In this document: piece by piece, positions 54,006 through 64,000 of the stretch
How positions within the stretch are numbered: the stretch's first letter is position 1
Layout of the letters: each line of letters begins with the position of its first letter
DNA from: Diabrotica undecimpunctata
Lineage: Eukaryota; Arthropoda; Insecta; Coleoptera; Chrysomelidae
NCBI RefSeq assembly: GCF_040954645.1
Contig: NC_092807.1
Location: forward strand, 4,795,187-4,859,186
Length of the DNA stretch: 64,000 nucleotides
Direction of reading: 5' to 3'
The notes under the pieces: model-generated
What the model saw: the letters and a program-made list of their open reading frames with translations, nothing else
Database searches by the model: none
What the model was told of the DNA's origin: nothing
Position numbers and translations under genes: made by a program

Positions 54006-56335
54006 ATCTAAAGAAGAATGAAATAATGAGCAAACTGGAACGGAACCTATTATCCAGGACGGAACTTGAGCTTGGACGAATCAATGATTCTACATCGTCG
54101 GATAAGAACCTAAATTCAAGTTAAAACCTTGTTCTATCATTTCTTGATAAGTATTTTGGGCTTATCTAATTTGAAGGCATTGTTTTTTATCGTTAATGAA
54201 GCGGTGATGACAGGATCATTATGATCATTACTAACAAAAAAGATCTGTTGTAAGTTTTTTGTAAAGTTGATCGTTTTCGAGTTATAAACAATTTAAAACA
54301 AAAAATGCAAAATTAGGATTTTCAAGGCTCAAAACCACAAGTGAAAAATATTTTTTTTTACTTGTGGTTTGAAGAAGTTTAAGACTTCTTCTATCAGTTC
54401 CCGTTAAAAATTCTGGGCTTTATTTTAAAACATTGTTTTTATTTGTTAATGAATTGCGCATGGCAGGGAGGGCGCTCCTTTGTACAATGAGAATTCAAAC
54501 CAGCAACAATTTGTGCCATAGATCTTGTTTCTCTCTCTTATACACGCTACAGCTCGAGCGCCCGTCCTGTCATAAACCCTTCATTAACGATTAAAAAATA
54601 ATGTTTTAAAATTAAATAAATGGTTTTTTCTATTGTTTTCTATTTGACAGACTATCTGTCAGAAAAGAGAATAGCTTTATCTAAAAGATTTATGGTTTCT
54701 ACATAAATAAATAAAACAATTACATAGACACAAAATCTGTTTTTATAGGTTACAATAATGTCTTATAAGAAGTTATAGGTATACAATATGAAGTTATTTC
54801 GGTATATTCATCATTTGAATTGGAGAAATTAGAAGCAAAACCTCCTAAGAAATACAATTTTCTCGAAAATGACTTTGATGCTGTTTCACATTCTGAATAT
54901 CTTATATTTTTTGGTAGTAAAATCGACTAATTGCTAACACTACTTTACCCTACATCTTTTGTTCAGTAGAAAAAACAAACAAAATGAAATTCAAGAAAAA
55001 TTAAAAAATAATTCAAAATTAAGTTTTTGTTTAAACCGTATTCATTTTACAAATTCCCAATTGTCAATAGAAGCACGTGAAAGCCAAACAGGGTCGTACT
55101 GATGTGTATCATATGATTTTTAAAAATATTTACTTTTGAAACTGTTAGTGTAAGAATTTCTTGAAATTTAATCATTATATCACAATTAAACTAAACTCTA
55201 AAAAATAACACGACCAGTAAATAACTTAACAATAACTATAACATAAATATAACACAATATATTAACTTAAAAATCAACATAATACAATTTGAATTTAAAA
55301 TGCTGACAAGTTTGGATCTGTAACATGAGAATCTGTCTGGTTTAAGGTAATAAATTATATTTAATAGCCTCTTGACGAATGAGACGGCGAATATCAACAC
55401 GTGCTCATATTTACAGATGGGAATTTGCTAAATGAATGTACTTTAGTTCCTTTTGTGTAGTATAAAGCCATTTTTACAAAGGTAAAACAACGCATTTGTT
55501 TATCAAAAGGGGCAAAAAAAAATAAAATATTTTTCCTCTCCAGAACTACCTTTAAAATTTTATACTTGTTTTGAATTGTTGAATACTGTAAAATTTTTAA
55601 ATTTGACAGTCTCGAATTTTTAATGGTGCAAAAACTTATTTGACGATGCTTATTACTCAAACTGTATATTTTGCTGCTCAGGCGGTTTTGCTTCTGACCC
55701 CTTCAATTTCAATATGGGTTTTTAATGACTTTCAGTAATATAGTGTAAAAATACAAAATACTCTTCCTCGTATTGCGTCGATACCCCCTAAAAAGATTCC
55801 TACCTACGCCCATAGACGCGTTTGTGAGCCAAAACTCCCGCACCCAATTATAACACCTCTATCTAGATCTAGATCTGCATTCTCCATTCTCCATTCTATT
55901 CTTTGCATTTGAATACAAATTAAAAATAAATATGAGACGAGAATACAAGCATTTGTGATTCGTAGACTGGACGTTGCCGTTGTTTACACAGACAACAGAC
56001 ACTGATATGACGCAGTAGAAAAATTCGTCAAATCGTTTCCATTTTTAACATCTTTATTTCCATTGTTTTATTGGGTTTTGAGCAGATGCTAATTTAATTA
56101 CAGACTTATACACAAAATGTTTCGTTTTTGGAATTAGTTTATGATTTTCTTATTGGTTATGAATCAAAACTATACAAAAAAGTTATGGATATAACATTAT
56201 ATCTAATAAATCAAGACAAATCCTGATTTTCTCGTGTGGTATTTTAAAAACGTAGTACATACCTTTAAAAAGTTTTAAAACTAAACGAAATCAAAACTAA
56301 AGTCTTTTTAACTTTATTAAATCCACCTCCTAATT
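54006..56335. other. Intergenic, nothing recognised except one hairpin
   Basis: No coding similarity in 2.3 kb. AAACCACAAGT (near 54335) and ACTTGTGGTTT (near 54361) form an 11-bp-arm hairpin over a T-rich loop. ATCTAGATCTAGATCT near 55860 is a short palindromic repeat. Confidence 0.45.
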
Positions 56336-56445
56336 TCTTCCTCTTCTTCGCTATAAGCAAACTGCTTATTCATTGATTTTTGATACCATCAATGGAAGAT
56401 CTTGGTACTTGATACCACTTTGGTCTTCTACATTATACTTGTGGC
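56336..56445 (-). mobile_element. LINE family D 3' end fragment
   Basis: TTCTTCCTCTTCTTCGCTAT, then AAGCAAACTGCTTATTCATT and ACCATCAATGGAAGATCTTG resemble the corresponding part of LINE D copy 2 (33380-33450, TTCTTCCTCTTGATAAGCAA, CTGCTTGTTCATTGGCGTAT, TATGGAAGGT). Only the 3' end with its AAG-type tail is left. Confidence 0.55.
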
Positions 56446-56585
56446 AGTTTATTGGCGAAATCAAAATCTTCTATTGTAAATTAAAGATGTTTGATGTTTC
56501 TCCAGTAAAAAATATCAGAAATACCATAGTACATAAAATGTGGGGAATGGATTCAAACATAAAATTAGATGACATTCAAAATACT

Positions 56586-56696
56586 ACCCTTAGATAAACG
56601 ATTCGCGAATCAGAACGCAAAGGGGCCCAGCGACCAATGGTGTCTCTGTACACAAATTCGCAACTCATCATCGCGCAGCATCTCTAATCTAAGGGT
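56586..56696. repeat. 111-bp segment with 10-bp inverted ends
   Basis: ACCCTTAGAT at 56586-56595 and ATCTAAGGGT at 56687-56696 are inverse copies. The interior is GC-richer than the surroundings. It may be a very small MITE or chance; no target duplication is evident. Confidence 0.45.
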
Positions 56697-57149
56697 GAAA
56701 ATGAATAGATGAAACCACACCCCTTGTTTCATTCAAAAAATAAAATGTATTCTAGAAAGAAGCACGGTATCATGGAAAATTTATTAAGTTTATTGCGATA
56801 TATATACAGATAACGACATTGTTTTGTTGACCATACGATTTAAGATTTATTGCAATCCCTTCTCTAGAGTATATTTATTATAATGCTCTAAAACTAATTT
56901 TTTTGTTATTTTTTAGCCTTAATAGTAATACAAATAAATAAGTCAGTAAATAAGTTATATGCTTTATTGTAACTGAAAATTTTGTTTCACTTTTAAATAA
57001 AAAAAAAACAATAAAATTCTTCCAAACTTAAACATAAAAAATACTAGCTAATTAAGAACCTACAAACTTCGTAAAATATACCTAACAAAAAATAGAAATT
57101 AGGAAAGCAGATTAATGAATTAAGGGTTCAAATATTCCACTTCCTTGTG
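56697..57149. other. Intergenic, nothing recognised
   Basis: Highly AT-rich sequence; perhaps part of the untranslated end of the following mariner element. Confidence 0.4.
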
Positions 57150-58178
57150 CTAAACAGTAACCAAATCTGTCATACAGATTTCTCCTCATATTTTGGAGAA
57201 GGCTGGTTTAATGCTTGCAGAAAAATGAAGTAGGTTTGTGGCCCTTTTAAACTGATGCCTATAAATGTTTTCTTTGAGAAAACCCCAAAAAAAAAGAAAT
57301 CGTTAGGCGCTAAGTCACAGGATCTAGCGGGCCATTTAATTGTACCACGTGTACTTATCAATCGATCAGGAAATGTTTGATTGAGGAAGGTGATAGTTGT
57401 TCTAGAGTTGTGAGCCGAACACCCATCCTGTTGGAAATAAACCTCCTGAAAATTAACGGGAAGGCGTTGAACTGCCGGAATGATCTCATTATATAAAAGT
57501 TGTAAATATTTGGACCCGTTTAGGTTTCCATCGATAGAAAATGGACCGACAATATGGCCGCCTAACATCCCAGTCCAAACATATAACTTTTGCGGATGCT
57601 GCATTCACACTGCAACACTGAGGTGCTTATTTTTCCGAGAATCATACCTTGCAACGGACGGATTGTGTTTTTTATGTAATGAAAATTAAGATTCGTCAGA
57701 AAATAAAATATTTTTTAAAAAGTGTACATTTTTATTCTGTTTATCTAACATAAATTCACAAAACTTCATCCGCCTTAAGTTATCTTCCAGAAACAGTTCT
57801 TGTGTTGGTTGTATCTTAAAACAGTGATACCCATTCCTTTTGAGAAGCATTCACGTTAACTTCCTTCCCTAGCAATTTGTACACTATTGCAGGGTTCACT
57901 AGCTTCCACAAAAGCACATCATCAATATCCCTGTTTTGACGCTCCTCATCGACAGGTCTAACACGTGGTTCATTACCTTCATGACACTTTTTACAACTGT
58001 TTACACATCCCGAAGTTTAAAAATGTTTAATGGTATTTTTAACTGTTGTAACACTTGGTGAGGGTCTATTTTCGAAGACAACAATAAATAAATCAATTAC
58101 TTCGCGTATCGAATGACCCTGAAAGTACAATGTTATAAGTTGCACTTTTTCTTGGACGATATACAACGTAATAGGCAT
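57150..58178 (-). pseudogene. mariner-type transposase, DD41D spacing (rosa/Visitor-like)
   Basis: The start at 58178 reads MPITLYIVQEKVQLITLYFQ and GHSIREVIDLFIVVFENRPS, a stop near 58020, then NEPRVRPVDEERQNRDIDD in the same region. From 57604 an open frame of 144 codons reads MQHPQKLYVWTGMLGGHIVG, VYFQQDGCSAHNSRTTITFL, FPDRLISTRGTIKWPARS, CDLAPNDFFFFGVF. Between the Asp of QQDG and the Asp of APND are 41 residues, the spacing of the DD41D group. The first catalytic Asp falls in the damaged middle part. In-frame stops and frame changes show the copy is dead. Terminal repeats were not found. Confidence 0.82.
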
Positions 58179-58442
58179 TTTATTAATTACTTGTTTATTC
58201 TTTCAGAACTTCGTTTGAAATTTTTAATGCCAATGTGACAATTACGATAATTCGTACCTACTGTGAAATGAATATAGAGGTGGAAACGTGTAACACGTCA
58301 CAGCGATGGCCATTGTGTTGTATGGTCAATAAAACAATGTCGTGATCTCTATACGTCAACTTTCCACGAACCTCCGTTGCCCCGTCGCCAATAATTTGTC
58401 ATTATACAGTGGTTGTTTAAAGCAATAAGAGCGTAGATTTTT

Positions 58443-58498
58443 ATGTCTGTTTATACGCCAGCAGAAAAGGTTAAAATAATAGAAGGGTTTTACGTTTA
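58443..58498 (+). pseudogene. Short transposase N-terminal fragment
   Basis: The frame reads MSVYTPAEKVKIIEGFYV and a stop. It resembles the start of mariner-type proteins such as the one ending at 58178 (MPITLYIVQEKVQLITLYF) and lies 265 bases from it in opposite orientation. The fragment is too short for a firm call. Confidence 0.35.
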
Positions 58499-58569
58499 GG
58501 TAGGTTTTTTTCCGTTCAGAACTTTCGTAAATTCCAAAGTTTGTGCTTGACTTCTGGGTGGCACTTTCC

Positions 58570-58705
58570 CTCTGTGGACGTGGACTATAATTTCAGTGAT
58601 TTTTTAGATAGGCTTGTCTGTATTTTCAATAAGGCATTTCCTTTAATTACAATTAAGTCAAAACATCACAAACCCTGTGTAACGAGTCCGTTACTTAAAT
58701 AATCG
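58570..58705 (+). mobile_element. Jockey/CR1-like LINE linker fragment
   Basis: The frame reads VDVDYNFSDFLDRLVCIFNK, then AFPLITIKSKHHKPCVTSPL and a stop. The pattern (F...FN.AFPL...K.K.....W.T..L) is that of the region just before the reverse transcriptase in Jockey/CR1-type LINEs. It could be the upstream part of the family seen at 60680-61790. Confidence 0.5.
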
Positions 58706-59419
58706 TTTACCTTTTTTTTGTGACTGGAATCTTTAAATTTAATTCTAAATTAAATTCATATTGAAATATTCTTAAACTAAATATTTAAATAACTCCCAGT
58801 AAATCTTATTTTCTAAGGTTGGCATTAAACCGCGCCACCAGTGGTAAGATTCTGAAAGTACATCCATTCGACGACTTGTAGAACCGTAACAGGGACTTGT
58901 CAACTGGATGTGATCGAAGAAAGATCGTTTCGATCAGAATAGTAGCGGCTGGGAAGTGCCATTTTTCCCGAATTGAGTTTAAGTTTATTTTATTAAGAGC
59001 TGTTCGTTTTAGAAGAAATCATTTGAGTTATTTTGTTGTTTGTACGAGGATACTTTCAGTTGGGTCACCCTAGCCGCCTACTCCCAGAATCCAGTTGCAA
59101 GTCAGGGGAAGAAATCTTTTTAGTTTTTTTGGGTTGTACTTACTAAGGACAAGGGGAAGAAGTTTTAAGTTCACTGGTTTTTATTGGAAATTTAAGAAGA
59201 ATTTTAAGTTGACTTATTTGTCTAAGAGTACCTGATACAGGGAATCCAGGTTTGGTGTACCTTTTACCACCTGAGTCTAGTTCTCCACCGGATCATCTTC
59301 AAGGGCAACCTACGGAAACCGGCAGGAAGAACTTACTTTTAATTTTGTTTCTCATTCAATTATTTTAAATAACTTTTGCTACGTCATCTTCAAGGTTTTA
59401 ACTTTTGGTTCCACTTTTA
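58706..59419. other. Intergenic, nothing recognised
   Basis: Moderately AT-rich sequence without recognisable coding or repeat. Confidence 0.4.
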
Positions 59420-59749
59420 ATTTAAATATATATAATAATAATAATAATAGTCTCCCGTTTTATACCGCTGTCGCGGCCTTGGGAGTATAGCAGGGTAGTC
59501 TGCTATATCTAGGGCCTACGGTATACAAGGAAGGTAACACGGCCAGTGCTACGCTTCAACCGTCTATTATTACCCCTGGTTTTACCCAAGGTACTCATTT
59601 TTATTCAGAGTGAGTCGACCTGGGGCCTATAGACATTTTTAAAATGTCTAGATGTTCTTGCCGGCGGTAGGATTCGAACTCCGGACCACCGGCTTGCGAG
59701 GCAAGTATCCTACCGCTTGCGCTACGCAGGCCCTTATTTAAATATATAT
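59420..59749 (-). mobile_element. tRNA-derived SINE with 14-bp target-site duplication
   Basis: On the minus strand the element begins at 59735 with GCCTGCGTAGCGCAAGCGGT, an A-box-like start, and has AGTTCGAATCC, a B box, about 50 bases later. The first 75 bases can be folded as a tRNA; a 7-base loop CTCGCAA would carry anticodon CGC, suggesting an Ala-tRNA origin. A 200-bp unrelated body follows and the 3' tail is ATT repeats (59435-59449 on plus). Identical 14-bp repeats ATTTAAATATATAT flank it (59420-59433 and 59736-59749). Confidence 0.9.
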
Positions 59750-60619
59750 CCTTAATAATAAATACTTTCAATTTTCTTAAAACATTAATCATTGTAACTT
59801 AATTTAATTATTTATTGTCTACCAAGGGATGAGGTTATAACTCTCCCTTGAATTTCTCTTTGTTAGGTTATCGTGTGCACACATATCCAGAGAGTTTTCA
59901 CTTGAAAACGTAAACAATTCTTGAACGAAAACTAAACTATTAGTGAGTAGTATATAATTTATTGAGTGAGTAGTATATAATATTTATTATTTATACATTA
60001 TTATTGGGTATAACTTTTGTCACGATTTGAAATTAAGGGGTATATCAGGGGTAAATTGTTTTATAATTATATTCAGGGATTTTATTGTAAATATAGCTAA
60101 CTGCTAATAAAGTTAACTGTACATAAGAGGTGGTGGGTAGTATATAAGCATTTAAAATAGTCTGTACCTAAGTTTGGTAATTATTAAAGTTGTGGTTAAA
60201 ATTTAATATTTCAATTAGTACCTATCTTTCATATTTCAGCAATACAAGATATCTCGGAAGAAAACATTTAACTTCCTGGCACCCAAGCATTCATTAGAGC
60301 AACTTTTATCTTTCAGCTGCTTATTTCTTGGTGGTTTTCTTGTCATTAGTTCTTATATCTTACGGTCTCTGTAGAGCATGCAAATTGGCCGAATCCTTCT
60401 TTGAGTGTCAAGTGGTCATTCTCCTGCATAGTCGCTAGCCAACACTTAATTCTGCTATATTTTAAAATTCATATTTACCCTTTATTTATTTCTTTTACAT
60501 AATTTATTTCTATCTAATCCCTTCCATCTTCTGTTATTCCACATATTAGTTCGTTGGTGTATCAAGCTACATTTTAGAGTTCACCCTTTTGCTACACTGG
60601 ATAGAGTCACCCAGACTCC
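59750..60619. other. Intergenic, nothing recognised
   Basis: AT-rich; a short repeat TGAGTAGTATATAAT occurs near 59945 and 59965. No gene is recognised. Confidence 0.4.
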
Positions 60620-61790
60620 TTAGCACATTTTTGTAACACCTGGACTACCAAAGGTATCCGCACATCAGCCAAGAATATGCGTTCAATACTGTACATCAAG
60701 AAATTTACTACCAACGTCTTTGTCACTGAATACATCTTTAAGTACAGAGGAACTTATCTAAAACTTATCAAAATAGCTAAAAAAATGTACTATCAGAATC
60801 GTCTGGAAAGCTCTAAAAATGTTATAAGAGAAACGTGGCCCATAATAAACGATCTTCGAAATAAAACTAACACAGCTCAAACATTTTCTCTTCCAAACCC
60901 TGAAAATCTAAATGAGTACTTCTTTAATGTGAGTAAAAATATAACACCAACTATTTTGTCACAACAAGATCCTATTTCGTATCTTCCCAATTCAAAAAAG
61001 GTCTCAAATTCATTTTTTATAAGATCGGTTGATAAATCTGAACTGATCCAAACAATCAGTAGTATCAAAAGCAAATCTTCTTGTAGTACTGATGATAAAA
61101 ATTTTCTGAAATCTCCCAAAAAATGTGTTGGAAGTCCTTGTCTCACTAATTAACGATTTCTTTGAAAAAGGTATATTTCCAGAGTGCATAAAGACAACCA
61201 TTATTATTCCTCTTCATAAGGGTGGTGAAAAATCTATAGACTAGAAAACTATAGACCTATTGTCTTACTACCGGTCCTATCCAAAATTATTGAGAGACTT
61301 ATAAAAGCCCGACTTATGTCCTTTCTAGTTGAAAACAACATTTTATCACAGTCAGTTCGGCTTTTTATCCAATAAATGTACCAGTGATGCTATGTTTTCT
61401 GTACTACATGAAATCTATCAAGCACTAAACAATAATTTTTACACTGCCACTGTTTTTTGTGACTATGCCAAAGCTTTTGATTGTGTAAATCACATTTTGA
61501 TAAAAAAACTAAATTTCTACGGAATTCGAGGTATTTTTTTGAATTGGTTCCAGTCTTACTTGAATAATAGGAAACAACTAGTTAGAGCAAATGATACTGA
61601 CTCCAGTCACAAAAGCATTGTATGTGGAGTACCACAAGGTTCAGTATTGGGTCCTCTACGTCTCCTTATCTTTATAAATCAACTTAAAAATCGGTGAAAA
61701 ATTTTTTCTTTTTGCTGACGATACCAGTATTACCTGGAGGAACTCTAATATTGCAACTCCTTATACAACTATAACTTCATAAAATAAAAA
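60620..61790 (+). mobile_element. CR1/Jockey-like LINE, linker and reverse transcriptase fingers/palm
   Basis: The frame 60677-61153 reads FKYRGTYLKLIKIAKKMYYQ, NVIRETWPIINDLRNKTNTA, LNEYFFNVSKNITPTILSQQ and SELIQTISSIKSKSSCSTDD. A frame break near 61120 precedes INDFFEKGIFPECIKTTIII and PLHKGGEKS, then after damage SQSQFGFLSNKCTSDAMFSV, TATVFCDYAKAFDCVNHILI, WFQSYLNNRKQLVRANDTDS, GVPQGSVLGPLRLLIFINQL and a degraded FFADDTSITW block near 61710. It stops shortly after. The same family with an internal deletion is at 35821-36215. Confidence 0.88.
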
Positions 61791-62431
61791 CCTGATCCGA
61801 TTCTATAGTGTATTTTTATGTATGAGAGAGTAATAAAACAATAAATTATGTATGCAAATCCCTAAACTGTTGATACGGGTGACTCAATGAAAAACAGATA
61901 TTTGTCAACAAGTTTACAAAAGTATATAGGAAAACAATTTTAAATTGAGTATGACCACCAGGTATAAAGGTTGGAGCAGAATAGAATACAATAGTTGTGA
62001 GGATTACTAATCCCTAAATAAGGTTGCCAGTGTCGGAGTGATGGAGGTTAACAGGTACTAATGAATTTGCAAGAAATGTAAGATGTTTATTTTATTGGTT
62101 ATATTATATAACCAATAAAAGTTTAATAAGTACCTACCTATTTGCAAAATAAAGTTTAATTCTTTAGATAAAATAAAACGTTTTATTTTATCTGAAATGA
62201 GTGCATTCCACGAAGTAAGGGTTTCAACAATCAAACATTTAATTCTTTAATTCCAGGAATCTACGACAGTAATTGACTAGATAATTACCTTCTAAACTTA
62301 TTCCACAGAAAATGTGATAGTGGGTTTTTCCATTTTGTAGGAAGGTCCAAGTGGCGTATTCAAAATTCTTAACAGTTCACTAAAAGTAGGTACTGCAGTT
62401 GCGAGGTGCAGTTTATTGTGTATACTAGTGT
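61791..62431. other. Intergenic, perhaps the 5' end of the following transposon
   Basis: No terminal inverted repeat could be matched with the sequence after 63775. A local inverted pair (TCTTTAGATAAAATAAAACG and TTTATTTTATCTGAAATG) lies near 62160-62205. Confidence 0.4.
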
Positions 62432-63774
62432 TATGGAAAATTTGGAAGTGCCGTGTAAACGCCGAAAAATTGGTCCTCTAACAGTTAATGAAAAAACATT
62501 AATATTTAATTGTTTTAAATCATTTACAGACAAACGTTTATGTGAAAGTGTTGATCGAGACCGTTGAGTTAGTTAGCAGTACACTTGGTGTTGGGAAATC
62601 TACGATTTTCAGAGTTGTTAAAGAAGAGAAATGTGGTAGTTTTCAAATGCTACGTAATGCTCCAGGGAAACCAAAATTTCAAATAGAATATCATTTTAAA
62701 GAAGGACTTCGACGGAAAGTGCATGAATTCTTCTTTAGACAGGAATTTCCAACATTGGATAAAGTTCTTGTCTCAGTTCGAGATGATAAGGATTACCCAG
62801 AAATGAGTCGAAGTACGTTATGGAAACTTTTAAAAGAAATAGGCTTCCGCTGGAAAAAGAATGCCAGAAAGTCTATTTTATTAGAAAGAAGCGATATTGT
62901 CATATGGAGAAAACATTTTCTAAGAACCATAAAGGAAATGAGAAACCAAAAAAGAAAAATATTTTATCTTGATGAAACATGGATCAACGAGGGTCATACA
63001 CCAAATAAATTTTGGCAGGATGAAACTGTTACAAGTCAAAGGCACGCTTTTGTAAATAACTTATCTACTGGTTTAAACCCACCATCAGGAAAGGGACGCA
63101 GGCTGATAATAGTACACATTGGCAGTTCAGACGGTTTTGTTGAAGGTGGTTTATTAACTTTTGAATCAACTCGTACCGGTAACTACCATGAAGACATGAA
63201 CGCTGATGTCTTTCAAGAATGGTTCGAACAAATGATAGATCTTCTTCCTAAGAACTGTGTAATAGTAATGGATAATGCAAGTTATCACTCCAGACTTATA
63301 GAAGGACTGCCCACAACCAAGTGGTTAAAAAAAGACTTGCAGAATTGGCTGAGTTCAAAAAATATTACGAACCATCCCGGATCTATAAGAAAGGAACTTT
63401 ATTCGTTGTGTGCTCTTCATAAAGAAAAATTTAAAAAATACGAAATTGATGAAATTGCCAAAAATCGTGGAATGACAGTACTTAGATCCCCACCATATCA
63501 TTGTGAATTAAACCCGATTAAACTGGTATGGGCACAGATAAAGAGTGAAGTTTCAAGAAAAAATACCACTTTTAAAATTCACGATGTTAAACAGTTGTTT
63601 TTGGAGGCCGTAAATAATGTAAAACCTGAAAACTGGGAAAAGGCAATAAATCACACTATTAAAGAAGAGGAAAAAATGTGGAAGCTGGACAATATTACTG
63701 ATAAAATGATCGAGCCAGTTATTATAAATCTTGGTTCTGAAAGTTCATCTTCTGAATCTGATTTGGATTTGTAA
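62432..63774 (+). pseudogene. Tc1/mariner-superfamily transposase with DD77E spacing, almost intact
   Basis: ATG at 62432 starts MENLEVPCKRRKIGPLTVNE, KTLIFNCFKSFTDKRLCES; one frame slip near 62550-62570 leads into VELVSSTLGVGKSTIFRVVK (HTH) and then 400 open codons to TAA at 63772-63774. The catalytic blocks are IFYLDETWINEGH (Asp at 62971), CVIVMDNASYHS (Asp at 63271) and [19 protein letters not shown] (Glu at 63505). Exactly 77 residues separate the second Asp from the Glu, against 34-41 in usual Tc1/mariner groups; the extra length holds WLKKDLQNWLSSKNI and ELYSLCALHKEKFKKYE. The C-terminus is acidic and Ser-rich (SESSSSESDLDL). A related copy with a small intron is at 8830-9760. Apart from the slip the frame is complete, so the copy is young or still selected. 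Confidence 0.88.
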
Positions 63775-64000
63775 CAAGTAGCTGTAAGTTTTATATTAAT
63801 ATTTTTATTCATCTATTTAACATACCTTCGACGGTTTTAAAAACTCTTTTTCTCTTTTGTAATTTTTAAAAATTAAAAAAAATGTGAATTTTTTAAAACC
63901 CTTTTTAATGTAGGCCAGTCAGTTCTAATATAGTGTGTGATAAAAGAGGTCACTTTTGTTTACATACACATAACACTTTATAACACTGAAATAATTCATT
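63775..64000. other. Flank of the DD77E transposon, nothing recognised
   Basis: AT-rich, with a TTTTAAAAACTC/GAATTTTTTAAAA-like inverted region near 63835-63900. Terminal repeats may lie here or beyond the window end. Confidence 0.35.

Noticed and set aside
59660..59735. A functional tRNA gene on the minus strand
   Set aside because: The anticodon stem has mismatches, the acceptor pairing is imperfect, and the sequence is part of a SINE with tail and target duplication.
1..64000. CRISPR array, operon structure or phage-type genes
   Set aside because: No regularly spaced repeats or bacterial-type genes; the split gene and LINE content show a eukaryotic chromosome.

Overview
The window looks like TE-rich arthropod, most likely insect (possibly beetle), chromosomal DNA. 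It is AT-rich and contains one split host gene whose introns and flanks are packed with decayed LINEs, Tc1/mariner-type, piggyBac-like, hAT-like and other terminal-inverted-repeat elements, and one tRNA-derived SINE. The organism call is an inference from the transporter sequence and the mix of element families. No bacterial operons, viral genomes or CRISPR arrays are visible.

Region 1 (1-21,200) is the 3' half of a cationic amino acid transporter gene (SLC7/CAT family, slimfast-like) on the + strand. Seven exons can be joined with consistent GT/AG sites and phases (482-621, 674-776, 2904-2972, 6939-7072, 10992-11158, 12968-13076, 19425-20890). The 5' half lies before the window. The 69-nt exon at 2904-2972 is phase-symmetric and could be skipped without changing frame. 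The last exon encodes an unusually long disordered tail of about 487 residues. Introns hold two deleted LINE copies, an RTE-like LINE tail, a 2.9-kb DNA transposon with 30-bp terminal inverted repeats and a decayed DDE-like gene (3229-6113), a Tc1/mariner-superfamily relic that still shows a short intron (about 8830-9760), a LINE tail, a 0.9-kb MITE-like element (11370-12261) and a mariner relic.

Region 2 (21,200-37,000) has no recognisable host gene. It holds a MITE-like element, LINE fragments of several families, a mariner/piggyBac junction marked by a hairpin, a perfect 36-bp palindrome, a hAT-like element, a LINE with an internal tandem duplication and a decayed Gag-like stretch.

Region 3 (37,000-47,000) contains a nearly intact 3.1-kb endonuclease/reverse-transcriptase LINE with a 15-bp target-site duplication (37385-40480), a 75-bp LINE stub with a 10-bp duplication, a 5'-truncated LINE with a 12-bp duplication (43456-44859), and two inverted copies of a 0.45-kb repeat.

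Region 4 (47,000-64,000) contains a hAT/CGGBP1-like fragment, a CR1/Jockey-like LINE, piggyBac fragments on both sides of a complete but dead Tc1 element (49876-52061) that itself carries a younger repeat, a DD41D mariner, a tRNA-derived SINE with a 14-bp duplication, another LINE, and at the right end a well-preserved transposase gene with DD77E catalytic spacing (62432-63774). Apart from the transporter, everything recognisable is mobile-element sequence, and almost all of it is dead.
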